A stretch of 35,943 bases of DNA from contig JALEPO010000043.1 in NCBI GenBank assembly GCA_022768695.1, positions 1-35,943 of the forward strand. The letters are read 5' to 3'. The position numbers were made by a program, and so were the translations under genes. Positions 1 through 9,534 of the stretch are shown one piece after another; the first letter of the stretch is position 1, and the number at the start of each line of letters is the position of its first letter. The DNA comes from Clostridia bacterium. Lineage in GTDB: Bacteria > Bacillota > Clostridia > UBA1381. The notes beneath the pieces were generated by a model that saw only the letters and a program-made list of their open reading frames with translations, was not told the DNA's origin and searched no databases.

Positions 1-285
<285 letters not shown>

Positions 286-332
286 TTAAAAACCTCCATA
301 GTTTTACTTTAGGAAATATACTTATTTATCTA

Positions 333-3300
333 TTAAAAATCATCGTCATCATCAAAATCTTCAGAGCTTTCCTCACTGTCAAAATCATCAAAATCACTGT
401 TGAAATCTTCTTCAATAATCATACTTGCATCGTCAAGGTCATCCTCATCGAACTGATCTGTAATTCCGTCGCGATCCTCCATAGTAACCATCAAATCATC
501 ATTTGCAACAATATCCTCGTCATCGTCATCAAATGACGCATCAAGATCAATTTCTTCCATATTGTGATTTAATATTCTGATATCAAGTGCCAGTGACTGT
601 AATTCCTTAACCAATACCTTGAATGATTCAGGTATACCTGATTTAGGAATATTCTCTCCCTTTACGATAGCCTCATAAGTCTTTACACGACCTACAATAT
701 CGTCAGATTTAACTGTTAATATTTCCTGTAAAGTATAAGCAGCACCGTAAGCTTCAAGAGCCCAAACTTCCATTTCACCGAAACGCTGTCCGCCGAACTG
801 TGCCTTACCGCCCAGAGGCTGCTGCGTAACAAGTGAGTAAGGACCTGTTGAACGAGCGTGAATTTTATCATCAACAAGGTGATGCAGCTTCAGATAATAC
901 ATTATACCGACTGTAACATCATTATCAAACTTTTCACCCGTACGTCCGTCATAAACTGTTGACTTGAATGTTTCCTTAAGACCTGCTTCCTTAAACGCAA
1001 TCTTAAGATCCTCATCCTGAGCGCCGTCAAATACAGGTGTTGCAAGCTTTATAAATTTGTCAGGACGCTTATGGTCATAAGCAGAAAGAATGTTTTCTCT
1101 GAAGTTATCGTCTACTATTGTATTTTCAAGCTCTTCTCTTGTTTTTAAGCTCAGACATCTGTAAGCATAGCCAAGATGCATTTCAAGCACCTGTCCGATA
1201 TTCATACGCGAAGGCACGCCAAGAGGGTTAAGCACAATCTGAAGCGGAGTACCATCCTCAAGGAAAGGCATATCCTCCTGCGGCAATACACGCGATACGA
1301 CACCCTTGTTACCATGACGGCCCGCCATCTTGTCACCGACAGAAATCTTTCTCTTCTGAGCTATATAGCAGCATACAACCTGATTTACGCCCGGTGACAA
1401 TTCATCGCCATTTTCACGGGTGAACTTTTTAACGTCAACAATTATACCGCTTTCGCCGTGAGGAACTCTCAATGAGGTATCTCTTACCTCTCTTGCCTTC
1501 TCACCGAAGATTGCGCGAAGAAGTCTTTCTTCTGCAGTAAGCTCGGTTTCACCCTTAGGTGTTACCTTACCGACAAGAATATCTCCCGAATGAACTTCAG
1601 CGCCTATTCTTATAATACCCTGTTCATCAAGGTCTTTTAAAGCGTCCTCTGAAACGTTAGGAATATCTCTTGTTATTTCTTCAGCACCAAGCTTTGTATC
1701 TCTTGCCTCACATTCATATTCTTCCATATGAATTGATGTAAACACATCGTTTTTAACAAGCTCTTCACTTATAAGAACAGCGTCCTCGTAGTTATATCCT
1801 TCCCATGTCATAAAACCGATAAGAATATTTTTACCAAGAGCCAATTCGCCGTTATCCATAGCCGGACCATCGGCAATAATATCATTTTTGCTTACTCTTT
1901 CACCCTCAACAACGATAGGTCTTTGATTTATACAAGTACTTTGGTTTGAGCGTGTAAACTTTATAAGCTTATGCGTATGTCTTGCGCCGCTGTCGCCCTT
2001 TATTATAATTTCATCTGACGCAACTTTTTCAACAACGCCGTCTTCCTTTGCAAGAACAGCAGAGCCTGAGTCTTTTGCAACCTTATGCTCAATACCCGTA
2101 CCTACGATAGGTGAATCGGTAGTAAGCAGCGGCACTGCCTGACACTGCATGTTTGAACCCATCAGCGCACGGTTAGCGTCGTCGTTTTCAAGGAATGGAA
2201 TACAAGCCGTAACAACCGAAACAAGCTGTCTTGGCGAAACGTCCATATAATCAATTCTGTCAGGGGTAACCTCGACAATTTCTTCACGGAAACGCGCGGA
2301 AACCTTACGGTCAAGGAAATGACCTTCACTATCAAGAGGCTCGTTAGCCTGAGCAACTATATAATTATCTTCAACATCGGCTGTCATATAAACAATTTCA
2401 TCTGTTACGCAGCCGGTAGCTTTATCAACCTTGCGGTACGGAGCCTCAACAAATCCGTATTCATCAATTCTTGCAAAGGTTGCAAGTGAAGTAATAAGAC
2501 CGATATTAGGACCTTCAGGAGTTTCAATAGGACACATTCTTCCGTAATGAGAATAGTGAACGTCGCGGACTTCAAAGCCTGCTCTCTCTCTTGAAAGACC
2601 TCCCGGACCCAATGCTGAAATTCTTCTTTTATGACGAAGCTCTGCCAGCGGATTAGGCTGGTCCATGAACTGCGAAAGCTGTGATGAACCGAAGAATTCA
2701 TTTATTGTAGCAATAATCGGACGTATATTTATTAATGATGATGGTGTAATAATTTCAAGCTCCTGAACAGACATTCTTTCGCGTACTGTTCTTTCCATAC
2801 GCGCAAGACCTATTCTGAACTGATTTTGTAAAAGCTCGCCCACGCAGCGTAAACGACGATTGCCCAAGTGGTCGATATCGTCTATTGAGCCTGTGCCGTT
2901 CGCAAGGTCAAGGCAGTAGTTTACAGAAGCAAACATATCATCTATTGTGATATGCTTAGGACTAAGCTCGTCCATACGCAATTCTATCTGTTCCTTTGCT
3001 TCTTCATCTGATTGAGCATTTTCAAGAATTTCTTCCAATACTGTGCGGCGTACCTTATCAGCCTTAATATCAGTAACGTCAAAATCAACGTATTCTGAAA
3101 GGTAAACCATATCGTTTGAGAATACTCTTACCTTCTTTTCCTCAATCATAAGCTCAACCTTATTCACACCTGCGCGCTCAATTTTTTCTGCCATTTCAGC
3201 AGTAACAGCGTCGCCCTCGTTTGCAAGAATTTCGCCTGTTCTCGGATCAACAACAGCTTCAGCAAGAATTTTGCCCTTTATTCTTGCTGAAATTGCAAGC

Positions 3301-4130
3301 TTTTTATTAAACTTATAACGACCTACACGAGCTAAATCATAACGCTTCGGGTCGAAGAACATATTGTTCAAAAGTGATCTTGCATTTTCGACGTTAAGAG
3401 GTTCACCCGGACGAAGTCTTTTATATATTTCAAGCAAGCCTTCATCACTTGAAGAAGTAGTATCCTTTTCAAAAGTAGCAAGAATTCTTGCATCCTCGCC
3501 GAACATATCAATAATGTCGGCATTTGAACCAAGACCCATTGCTCTTAGAAATACAGTTACAGGAAGCTTCCTTGTTCTGTCAATTCTTATTGAGAAAACA
3601 TCATTTGAATCTGTTTCATATTCAAGCCATGCGCCTCTGTACGGAATTACAGTTGACTTATAAAGCGGCTTACCTGTCTTATCGCGTTCAAATTCATAAT
3701 ATATACCCGGTGAACGAACAAGCTGGCTGACGATAACACGTTCAGCGCCGTTAATAATGAATGTTCCCTGCTCTGTCATAAGCGGGAAATCTCCCATAAA
3801 TATTTCCTGTTCCTTAATTTCACCTGTTTCGGTATTGATAAGTCTTACGCTTACCTTTAAAGGAGCCGCATATTTTGCGTCTCTTTCCTTACATTCCTCA
3901 ACGGAATATTTTGAGTTATAATCAAGGTGGTAATCGAAAAATTCAAGAACAAGCTTTCCGGCATGGTCTGTTATAGGTGAAATATCCTTGAATACTTCCT
4001 TAAGACCTTCCTCCAGGAACCACTTGTAGGAGTTTTTCTGCACCTCAATCAAATTAGGCATATCCAAAACTTCTTTAATTTTTGAATAGCTCAGACGGGT
4101 ATTTTTTCCTACTTCTACCTCGTGCACCAT
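333..4130 (-). CDS. rpoB: DNA-directed RNA polymerase subunit beta
   Basis: 1265-aa ORF with RpoB motifs ([62 protein letters not shown]); acidic C-terminal tail. Confidence 0.99.
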   Translation of the reverse strand: MVHEVEVGKNTRLSYSKIKEVLDMPNLIEVQKNSYKWFLEEGLKEVFKDISPITDHAGKLVLEFFDYHLDYNSKYSVEECKERDAKYAAPLKVSVRLINTETGEIKEQEIFMGDFPLMTEQGTFIINGAERVIVSQLVRSPGIYYEFERDKTGKPLYKSTVIPYRGAWLEYETDSNDVFSIRIDRTRKLPVTVFLRAMGLGSNADIIDMFGEDARILATFEKDTTSSSDEGLLEIYKRLRPGEPLNVENARSLLNNMFFDPKRYDLARVGRYKFNKKLAISARIKGKILAEAVVDPRTGEILANEGDAVTAEMAEKIERAGVNKVELMIEEKKVRVFSNDMVYLSEYVDFDVTDIKADKVRRTVLEEILENAQSDEEAKEQIELRMDELSPKHITIDDMFASVNYCLDLANGTGSIDDIDHLGNRRLRCVGELLQNQFRIGLARMERTVRERMSVQELEIITPSSLINIRPIIATINEFFGSSQLSQFMDQPNPLAELRHKRRISALGPGGLSRERAGFEVRDVHYSHYGRMCPIETPEGPNIGLITSLATFARIDEYGFVEAPYRKVDKATGCVTDEIVYMTADVEDNYIVAQANEPLDSEGHFLDRKVSARFREEIVEVTPDRIDYMDVSPRQLVSVVTACIPFLENDDANRALMGSNMQCQAVPLLTTDSPIVGTGIEHKVAKDSGSAVLAKEDGVVEKVASDEIIIKGDSGARHTHKLIKFTRSNQSTCINQRPIVVEGERVSKNDIIADGPAMDNGELALGKNILIGFMTWEGYNYEDAVLISEELVKNDVFTSIHMEEYECEARDTKLGAEEITRDIPNVSEDALKDLDEQGIIRIGAEVHSGDILVGKVTPKGETELTAEERLLRAIFGEKAREVRDTSLRVPHGESGIIVDVKKFTRENGDELSPGVNQVVCCYIAQKRKISVGDKMAGRHGNKGVVSRVLPQEDMPFLEDGTPLQIVLNPLGVPSRMNIGQVLEMHLGYAYRCLSLKTREELENTIVDDNFRENILSAYDHKRPDKFIKLATPVFDGAQDEDLKIAFKEAGLKETFKSTVYDGRTGEKFDNDVTVGIMYYLKLHHLVDDKIHARSTGPYSLVTQQPLGGKAQFGGQRFGEMEVWALEAYGAAYTLQEILTVKSDDIVGRVKTYEAIVKGENIPKSGIPESFKVLVKELQSLALDIRILNHNMEEIDLDASFDDDDEDIVANDDLMVTMEDRDGITDQFDEDDLDDASMIIEEDFNSDFDDFDSEESSEDFDDDDDF

Positions 4131-4206
4131 TTAGTCAATCACCTCATCATCTTAATAAGTAAAGTGTGTTCTTTCGACAAATTTCTGTAATCGTTTTGTA
4201 ATATAC

Positions 4207-4235
4207 TTGCATTTTGAATAAAACCATGCTATAAT
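4207..4235 (+). promoter_or_regulatory. Predicted sigma-A promoter in rpoB/dnaD intergenic region (TTGCAT-N17-TATAAT)
   Basis: TTGCAT 4207-4212 and TATAAT 4230-4235, 17-nt spacer. Confidence 0.45.
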
Positions 4236-4302
4236 ACATACAATGATATTGTAAAATTTATCGTATAGTACCCTGTTTTTAAAGACTCGGATACAGTTTA
4301 TA

Positions 4303-4331
4303 ATAATATCACAAAAACCACGATATGTCAA
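4303..4331 (-). promoter_or_regulatory. Predicted sigma-A promoter for rpoBC (TTGACA-N17-TATTAT)
   Basis: On the minus strand TTGACA (4331-4326) and TATTAT (4308-4303) are separated by 17 nt; start expected near 4296, giving a ~165-nt leader before rpoB. Confidence 0.6.
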
Positions 4332-4353
4332 TAGCTATATCATGGTTTTTTTT
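4313..4353 (+). terminator. Predicted rho-independent terminator (plus strand)
   Basis: Near-perfect stem aaaaaccacgatat / atatcatggttttt (one mismatch) followed by an 8-T run; overlaps the rpoB promoter spacer on the other strand. Confidence 0.45.
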
Positions 4354-4376
4354 ATTTTTTACAGAAAAAATCCGTA

Positions 4377-4405
4377 TTGACTAAACAAAAAAAATGCAAT
4401 ATAAT
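4377..4405 (+). promoter_or_regulatory. Predicted sigma-A promoter for the DnaD-like gene (TTGACT-N17-TATAAT)
   Basis: TTGACT 4377-4382, TATAAT 4400-4405, 17-nt spacer, upstream of the 4442 ATG with an AAGGAG ribosome-binding site. Confidence 0.65.
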
Positions 4406-4441
4406 TAATCTTACACAGAATACAATCAAGGAGAAAAAACT

Positions 4442-5437
4442 ATGCCTGAATTTATAACAAAAATGGACTTTATTCCTGTTTCAACAGATTTTATAGAGAA
4501 AAAAATGCTTAATGCAAACGGCGCATATGTAAAGGTGTATCTTTACGCGTTAAATCTTGCATACAAAGGAATTTCAGAGGATAATTCTGAAATTGCAAAA
4601 AAGCTTAATCTGCTTGAAAGCGATGTTGTAAATGCTTTTGAATACTGGTCAAAGGAAGAAATTTTAACAGTAAATAACGACTGTATTTATTTTGGAGGAA
4701 ATACCTCAAGCAGCAGAAAAATAAATCAAAATACAAGCAGAAGCAAAATAAACCAAAATATAAAAAATAAAGATACTCAAAAAAAATCTCCTGAAAACAT
4801 AGCATATTTAATGATGGATAATAAAATTCTTGCCGACCTTTGCTCGCTTGCTCAGGAGATTTTAGGTAAAACACTGAATAATAGTGACCTTGAAACACTG
4901 TATTGGTTTTATGATGAGCTTGGATTTTCTCCCGAGGTTATTATAATGCTCCTCGAATATTGCGTTTCTAAGGAAAAACGCAATATGAAATATATTGAAA
5001 AGGTTGCGATAGGCTGGCATGAAAACGGCATTACAACAATGGACGCAGTTGATAATTATATAAAAGAGGAAAAGGAAAAGAGCGGGTATTTTTATTCACT
5101 TAGAAAGCTTTTCGGAATAACCGACAGAAATCTTTCAAAGTCGGAGGAATTATATTTAAAAACATGGCATAATGAATATGGAATGAATGAAGAAATGGTT
5201 GCTCTTGCTTATGAATATTGTATTTTAAGTACAAATAAGCTTTCGTTTCCATATATAAATTCGATAATTAAGGATTGGCATGAAAAAGGTATTAAAACAA
5301 TATCCGAAGCTGAAAAAGACCATGAGGATTTTAAGGAAAAAAATAAAAAATTCAATGAGCGTGACTTAAATGTTTATAACAATGATGTTAATTATGATGA
5401 AATAGAAAAAATTATGCACGAAAAATATGATAATTAA
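4442..5437 (+). CDS. DnaD-domain replication/primosome protein with two DnaD C-terminal repeats
   Basis: 331-aa ORF; two repeats of the pattern ...YI..I...WHE.GI.T... (around aa 125-210 and 220-305) typical of the DnaD/DnaB_2 domain. Confidence 0.85.
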   Translation: MPEFITKMDFIPVSTDFIEKKMLNANGAYVKVYLYALNLAYKGISEDNSEIAKKLNLLESDVVNAFEYWSKEEILTVNNDCIYFGGNTSSSRKINQNTSRSKINQNIKNKDTQKKSPENIAYLMMDNKILADLCSLAQEILGKTLNNSDLETLYWFYDELGFSPEVIIMLLEYCVSKEKRNMKYIEKVAIGWHENGITTMDAVDNYIKEEKEKSGYFYSLRKLFGITDRNLSKSEELYLKTWHNEYGMNEEMVALAYEYCILSTNKLSFPYINSIIKDWHEKGIKTISEAEKDHEDFKEKNKKFNERDLNVYNNDVNYDEIEKIMHEKYDN

Positions 5438-5508
5438 TGAATATATAAATTATTGTTTAGAGACACAAAAATTATTTTGCTTAATAATTTTTGTAATTTA
5501 TTATTTAT

Positions 5509-5532
5509 GTACTTTTGTACGTACAAAAGTAC
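5509..5532. repeat. Perfect 24-bp palindrome GTACTTTTGTACGTACAAAAGTAC
   Basis: Exact self-complementarity read from the sequence; sits just after the DnaD gene at the left edge of the repeat cluster. Confidence 0.85.
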
Positions 5533-5533
5533 C

Positions 5534-5880
5534 AAAAAACGCTGGGGAGGGAGGGCGCTCCTTGCAACCGTTGGTTGCTGCGCTCGCTTATATCCCTCGC
5601 CCAGACCCCTCCCTCAAACTTGCGGGTTTTCTATTGTATTAATTGCGGTGCTCTGCAAGCCTCTCCTTGAGGAGAGGTGTCCGAAGGGCGGAGTGGTGTT
5701 TGCAAACCTCCCCTATTAGGGGAGGTGTCGCCATTAGGCGACGGAGGGGTTTATGGCAAAAATTTTAATACTAAAACCCCTCAGTCACTTCGTGACAGCT
5801 CCCCTATTAGGGGAGCCTTGAAACCCGCAAAGCGGCTTTTGCCAAAGGCAAAAGTGTTTAGGGGAGGCTTACTATGTTAA
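5534..5880. repeat. Mosaic cluster of G/C-rich hairpin repeats (REP/MITE-like intergenic elements)
   Basis: At least three related units (5659-5702, 5706-5752, and inverted 5773-5820), each with a CTCCCCTATTAGGGGAG-type hairpin, a second short hairpin and a GGAGGGGTTT end; far more GC-rich than the flanking DNA. Confidence 0.75.
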
Positions 5881-5923
5881 ACAATAATTTACTGTATTAA
5901 CCACATAGAAGGAGTGATTTAAA

Positions 5924-7804
5924 ATGGCAAAGGGTAATATTTCAGTTGACAGCGAAAATCTTTTCCCTATCATAAAAAAATGGCTTTATTCGGATAAGGA
6001 TATATTCCTTAGAGAGCTTGTTTCAAACGCTTGTGACGCCATCACAAAGCTAAAAAAGCTTGTGGGAATAGGTGACGCAAAAATTGAGGACAACCCACAG
6101 TATAAGGTTACAGTTTCTATTTTCAAAGACGCAAAAAAGCTTGTTATCAGCGATAATGGCATAGGCATGACTGCTGAGGAAATTGACAAGTACATCAATC
6201 AGATTGCGTTCAGCGGCGCAAGTGATTTCCTTGCAAAGTACAAGGATGAGGAAGATAAAAATTCTCAGATTATCGGTCATTTCGGACTTGGCTTCTACAG
6301 TGCGTTCATGGTTGCGGACAGCGTTGAAATTGATTCTCTCTCATATCAGGATGGCGCAAAGGCTGCAAAATGGGTATGCGACGGAAGCATGGAATTTGAC
6401 ATGACTGACGGCGAACGCACAGAGCGAGGCACAACAATTACTCTGAACATCGCCGAAGACAGCACGGAATTCCTTGAGGAATACAATATACGTTCTATTC
6501 TTAACAAGTATTGTTCATTCCTACCTACAGAGATTTACATTGAAACTCCCGATAAAAAGGAAGAACACCATGAATGTGACTGCGGACATGACCATGAGGA
6601 TGGAGAGGGGCACGAGCCTGAAGAACCGAAGCCGATTAACAACACCAATCCTCTTTGGATGAAGAAGCCATCAGAATGTACGGACGAGGAATACAAAGAA
6701 TTTTACCGCAATGTATTCATGGACTTTAACGAACCGTTATTCTGGATACATTTGAATGTTGATTATCCGTTCAACCTAAAGGGTATTCTATATTTCCCGA
6801 AAATCAATCATGAATTTGCAGGTCAGGAGGGACAGATAAAATTATACAATAATCAGGTGTTTGTTGCCGATAATGTAAAAGAAGTAATTCCGGAATTTCT
6901 TATGCTTTTAAAGGGCGTTATCGACTGCCCCGATTTACCTCTTAACGTTTCAAGAAGCTTCTTGCAGAACGATGGATATGTAAAAAAGATTTCTGCCCAT
7001 ATTACAAAAAAGGTTGCGGATAAGCTTACAAGCATATACAAGAATGAACGTGAAAATTACGAAAAGTACTGGGACAGCATTGACATCTTCATCAAATACG
7101 GCTGTCTGCGCGATGAAAAGTTCTATGATAAAATTAAAGATGTTATTATTTACAAGGATTTGAACGACAAGTATATAACCCTTGACGAATACCTTGACGG
7201 CAAAGAGGAAAAGGATGTTTACTACGTTTCAGATTCCGCGATACAGTCACAGTATATCAATATGTTTAAAAATCAAGGACTTAACGCGGTTATGCTCCCA
7301 ACTATGATGGATACGCATTTTATATCCTTCATTGAAATGAAGCAGAGCGGCGTCAAATTCAAGAGAATTGACTCTGCAATAAATGATATTTCAAATTCAG
7401 AGGAAAAGGACGAAGCCGCAAAAGAGCAGGACGAAAAACTTATAGAAAAATTCAAGAACGAAATAGGTGACGAATCACTTAAAATTGAAGTGCAGTCATT
7501 AAAGGACGCTTCTATTCCTGCTGTAATTCTTCTTGGCGAACAGTCAAGACGTATGCAGGAAATGTATCGTTCATACGGTCAGCAGATGGCAGGCATGGCA
7601 GGTATGTTCAAGGACGAATTTACACTTGTGCTGAACTCCAACAACTCGCTTATACAGAAGATTGACACATTAGGCGACGAGGACGCAAATCTTGTTATAG
7701 ACCATGTTTATGACCTTGCTAAAATAAGCCACAGTCCATTGCCGGCAGAGCAAATGACAAAGTTTGTTGAACGGTCAAATAAATTATTGGAAAAATTATT
7801 TTAA
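5924..7804 (+). CDS. htpG: Molecular chaperone HtpG (Hsp90 family)
   Basis: 626-aa ORF; ELVSNACDAI, ISDNGIGMT, GHFGLGFYSAFMVAD, PLNVSRSFLQ motifs. Confidence 0.98.
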   Translation: MAKGNISVDSENLFPIIKKWLYSDKDIFLRELVSNACDAITKLKKLVGIGDAKIEDNPQYKVTVSIFKDAKKLVISDNGIGMTAEEIDKYINQIAFSGASDFLAKYKDEEDKNSQIIGHFGLGFYSAFMVADSVEIDSLSYQDGAKAAKWVCDGSMEFDMTDGERTERGTTITLNIAEDSTEFLEEYNIRSILNKYCSFLPTEIYIETPDKKEEHHECDCGHDHEDGEGHEPEEPKPINNTNPLWMKKPSECTDEEYKEFYRNVFMDFNEPLFWIHLNVDYPFNLKGILYFPKINHEFAGQEGQIKLYNNQVFVADNVKEVIPEFLMLLKGVIDCPDLPLNVSRSFLQNDGYVKKISAHITKKVADKLTSIYKNERENYEKYWDSIDIFIKYGCLRDEKFYDKIKDVIIYKDLNDKYITLDEYLDGKEEKDVYYVSDSAIQSQYINMFKNQGLNAVMLPTMMDTHFISFIEMKQSGVKFKRIDSAINDISNSEEKDEAAKEQDEKLIEKFKNEIGDESLKIEVQSLKDASIPAVILLGEQSRRMQEMYRSYGQQMAGMAGMFKDEFTLVLNSNNSLIQKIDTLGDEDANLVIDHVYDLAKISHSPLPAEQMTKFVERSNKLLEKLF

Positions 7805-7811
7805 GGGACAC

Positions 7812-7852
7812 AAAAACAGGGACACCGGATTTTAGTGTCCCTGTTTTATTTT
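7812..7852. terminator. Bidirectional rho-independent terminator between htpG and the L,D-transpeptidase gene
   Basis: AACAGGGACAC / GTGTCCCTGTT stem flanked by A-run and T-run. Confidence 0.9.
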
Positions 7853-9483
7853 TAATATACTATTACCGGATCACCCGGCGAAATCAGCCCAAACAATTTC
7901 GATGCCACACTGTATGGCAGATTAATACAACCATGAGAGCCGCCTCCCTTATAAATAGTACCACCGAAGCGTCCGCGCCATGTGGCGTCGTGTAAACCGA
8001 TACCACCGTTAAACGGCATCCAGAACGACACCGGAGTTGTGTAGTCCGCGCCCCTTAATACCGCGTCCTTATCCTTGTACACAATATAATATGTACCTGT
8101 CGGAGTAGCATTTCCCTTATAAGGATTGCCCGACACAATATCAGACGATATAATCTGCTCACCGTCCTTATAGAACCACATACGCTGTTCTCCTATACTT
8201 ATCTCAACATATGTGCCGGCAAAGTCATTATCAACGCCGTGTGCCGCAGCTGTCTGCTTATAAACCGGTTCACGCTCAACAGTTTCACCGTTTACAATTA
8301 AATTCAGCAGCTCCTCTGCTTCCTTTTTGCTGTTTATAAGCCAGCCGTAATTTCCACCCGAAACAGTCACTGTTTCACCTTTGGTTGTTTTAAATTTTCG
8401 CTCACTGCCAACCGTGTTGTATTCCTCTGCCAGTGTGTCAACATATGTTTTTATCTGCTCCTTATCAATGTTTATCGAATTATTTTCGCCCACACTAAGC
8501 CATTCATTGATTGTATCACCATCAAGCACAATGGCTTTATCGCCCTTTTTATAGGTTACCTTTGTTGAAACGTACTTATTTAGAAGATTAAGCACACCCT
8601 TCATATTATCATCATCTGCAAGACCACCGTAGCAATTTTCCTGCTCCATGGACATACCTCGGTAAAGCTCCTTAATTTTCGGCTTTACCATTTGGTACGT
8701 TGAATTTACACTGACAATATCCTTTGTACCGTCATCCTTTACACTGTAAGTTCCATTTTCATAATAGATATTGTCAAAAGCGCCTTTCATATTTTCTCTT
8801 GTCTTTTTCGAAAAATCCAACTGCGTAATCCTGTTATAAAGTGCGTCTTTGTTGTATTCCACTTCAATATCCAGCGGCAGAGAACGATTCTCCTTATCCG
8901 TCAGCCACAAAAGTGCATTCTGCTTTTCTTTAAGCTTATCAAGGTTTTCCACCTGTCCGCATTTCAGATGAATTTCTTCACCGGTGATTGTTTCCTGCTC
9001 ACCGTTCTTTTCATAAAACGTGAAGCTGTAATTGTCTATTTCATTCTGTATTTTTTCCTTTGCTGCTTCAACCTTCAGGTTTGAACAGTCAAAGCTGCCG
9101 ATTTGGGTATTGAAATAGAAATGACTGCTGTAATACAGAACTCCGCCGCCATATGCTGTGGCAAGCACTGCTACGACTATTCCAACCGTAAGCATGACCT
9201 TTTTCCAATTTATTCTTTCCAAAATTGATTTTAAAAAGGGTGTCTTACCGTTGTTCTCAGTGTTTTCGCCAATACCTTCCCCGACACTTTCCCCAGCGCT
9301 TTCATCGGTGTTTTCTCCGTTTGACTTTTCATCACTGTCGGAATCCTTTTCGGTATCGGCTGATTCCTCCTTTGTATCCGCTTTTCCCTCCGCCGCTGTT
9401 TCCTCTTCTTCCATTATTTCTGTTCCCTCAGCAGGCATTATAGCATTTTCTTCCTTGTTCAAAACACTTTCACTGTTCCCCAT
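7852..9483 (-). CDS. Membrane-anchored L,D-transpeptidase (PG-binding region plus YkuD catalytic domain)
   Basis: 543-aa ORF; acidic cytosolic N-terminus, one TM (VMLTVGIVVAVLATAYGGGVLYY), C-terminal YkuD signature HDATWRGRFGGTIYKGGGSHGCINLP. Confidence 0.92.
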   Translation of the reverse strand: MGNSESVLNKEENAIMPAEGTEIMEEEETAAEGKADTKEESADTEKDSDSDEKSNGENTDESAGESVGEGIGENTENNGKTPFLKSILERINWKKVMLTVGIVVAVLATAYGGGVLYYSSHFYFNTQIGSFDCSNLKVEAAKEKIQNEIDNYSFTFYEKNGEQETITGEEIHLKCGQVENLDKLKEKQNALLWLTDKENRSLPLDIEVEYNKDALYNRITQLDFSKKTRENMKGAFDNIYYENGTYSVKDDGTKDIVSVNSTYQMVKPKIKELYRGMSMEQENCYGGLADDDNMKGVLNLLNKYVSTKVTYKKGDKAIVLDGDTINEWLSVGENNSINIDKEQIKTYVDTLAEEYNTVGSERKFKTTKGETVTVSGGNYGWLINSKKEAEELLNLIVNGETVEREPVYKQTAAAHGVDNDFAGTYVEISIGEQRMWFYKDGEQIISSDIVSGNPYKGNATPTGTYYIVYKDKDAVLRGADYTTPVSFWMPFNGGIGLHDATWRGRFGGTIYKGGGSHGCINLPYSVASKLFGLISPGDPVIVY

Positions 9484-9534
9484 ATATATACCCCCATTTT
9501 ATACTAACATAACAAAGCCTTTAATATATTTATC

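Noticed and set aside
5427-5880. ORFs 5427-5642, 5453-5719 and 5677-5880
   Set aside because: They read through palindromic GC-rich repeats, overlap each other in different frames and have repeat-derived low-complexity sequence.
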